Assembly: GCA_012295275.1 (NCBI GenBank)
Contig: CM022672.1
Location: 23,933,430 to 23,997,429, forward strand
Direction: 5' to 3'
Length of the DNA stretch: 64,000 bases
Source of the DNA: Chrysomallon squamiferum
Lineage: Eukaryota; Mollusca; Gastropoda; Neomphalida; Peltospiridae
Both the position numbers and the translations under genes were made by a program. A model generated the notes under the pieces. That model did no database searches, was not told the origin of the DNA, and saw only the letters and a program-made list of their open reading frames with translations. This document shows, in pieces, positions 63,400 through 64,000 of the stretch. Positions within the stretch are counted from its first letter, which is position 1. Every line of letters begins with the position of its first letter.

Positions 63400-63696
63400 G
63401 TATAAAATATTTTAATCTTAAACTCTACGATTCAGTTAAACAATTTTTATCTTCTCGTCTTTTGTTTTTTCCAGCAAAACTTGGCATTTATGTTTATTTT
63501 CACAGACCCAAGTGAGAGTCTGGAATCGTATAATTGACTTTATTTTTTTTTTTTTTGGAGGAAAAAAGAAAAGTAAATTAAAAAATGGCGTAGCCATAAG
63601 GTTAGTGACAGTGTAGAATAATGTGAGTCTTAGTCTATTCAGGCGTAAGAAATGGCTTTTAATTATATGTGTATGAGCATGTGTGGGTTTGTGTAT

Positions 63697-63751
63697 GAGT
63701 GTGTGTGTGCGCGCGCGCGTGTATATATATATATAGAGAGAGAGAGAGAGT
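63697..63751. repeat. GT/GC/TA/GA compound microsatellite
   Basis: TG units, about 5 CG units (63709-63719), about 7 TA units and about 8 GA units in direct succession. Confidence 0.95.
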
Positions 63752-63869
63752 GAGAACAACGACTTATTTCTTTGTCAGGCGTATTTCACAACCTCTTGCA
63801 GTGAAAAGCACGTTATTTGTTTTCATTTCAGTTCTGTTCAGTACAGATATTGATATAGATAGACACAAA

Positions 63870-63886
63870 CGCGCGCGCGCGCGCAC
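63870..63886. repeat. GC dinucleotide run
   Basis: About 7 CG units flanked by ACACAAA and ACGG, about 150 bp after another CG run. Confidence 0.95.
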
Positions 63887-64000
63887 GGTTTTTCAGTTCA
63901 TGTCGTTTTGATCGTAGCAACACAGAAGCAAGAGGAAGTGATAATATTTGCAGTATTTGTAACTGAAGCAATAACAACAGCAGAAACTGCAGTAATAATA

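Overview
The window looks like nuclear DNA of an animal, most likely a mollusc. It is very AT-rich, full of microsatellites, and carries one gene split by kilobase-long GT-AG introns. The mollusc call rests on two decayed dispersed repeats (about 15780 and 30236) that resemble a SINE-type repeat I recall from many molluscs, plus a lophotrochozoan-looking gene structure. A coleoid cephalopod would fit but is not proven. There are no operons, rRNAs, tRNAs or CRISPR arrays.

The only protein gene I can support is a plus-strand synaptotagmin, best read as a synaptotagmin-12-like protein. Five coding exons (9127-9577, 20337-20548, 27741-28169, 32103-32226, 37841-38139) join in frame (phases 1,0,0,1) into 1515 nt, or 504 residues plus a stop. 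Order: short N-terminus, one membrane span (about 10-33), basic and Gly/Ser/Pro-rich linker with an RRRAS phosphosite, C2A (about 237-360), C2B (about 370-500) with a lysine patch and a terminal WHxL. The first coding exon begins in 5' UTR after a splice acceptor at 8985-8986, so the promoter probably lies left of the window. The 3' UTR may run to an AATAAA at 42913-42918.

Layout: 1-8986 upstream intron; 8987-9577 first coding exon; 9578-20336 long intron with a pogo/Tigger-like MITE, a 37-bp-stem hairpin, two minisatellites, a 169-bp duplication and one SINE remnant; 20337-38139 the other exons and introns; 38140 to about 42935 the 3' UTR candidate; about 42936-64000 apparently intergenic, with many microsatellites and a few CpG-containing islands. 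One of these, at 47611-47627, pairs an inverted CCAAT box with a palindromic CRE.

The most striking large-scale signal is CpG content. By eye, non-exonic DNA left of about 41.7 kb has roughly 2-5 CpG per 1.2 kb, while DNA right of about 43 kb has roughly 25 or more. The change coincides with the inferred end of the gene and fits germline gene-body methylation as known in molluscs. All counts are manual; no similarity search was possible.
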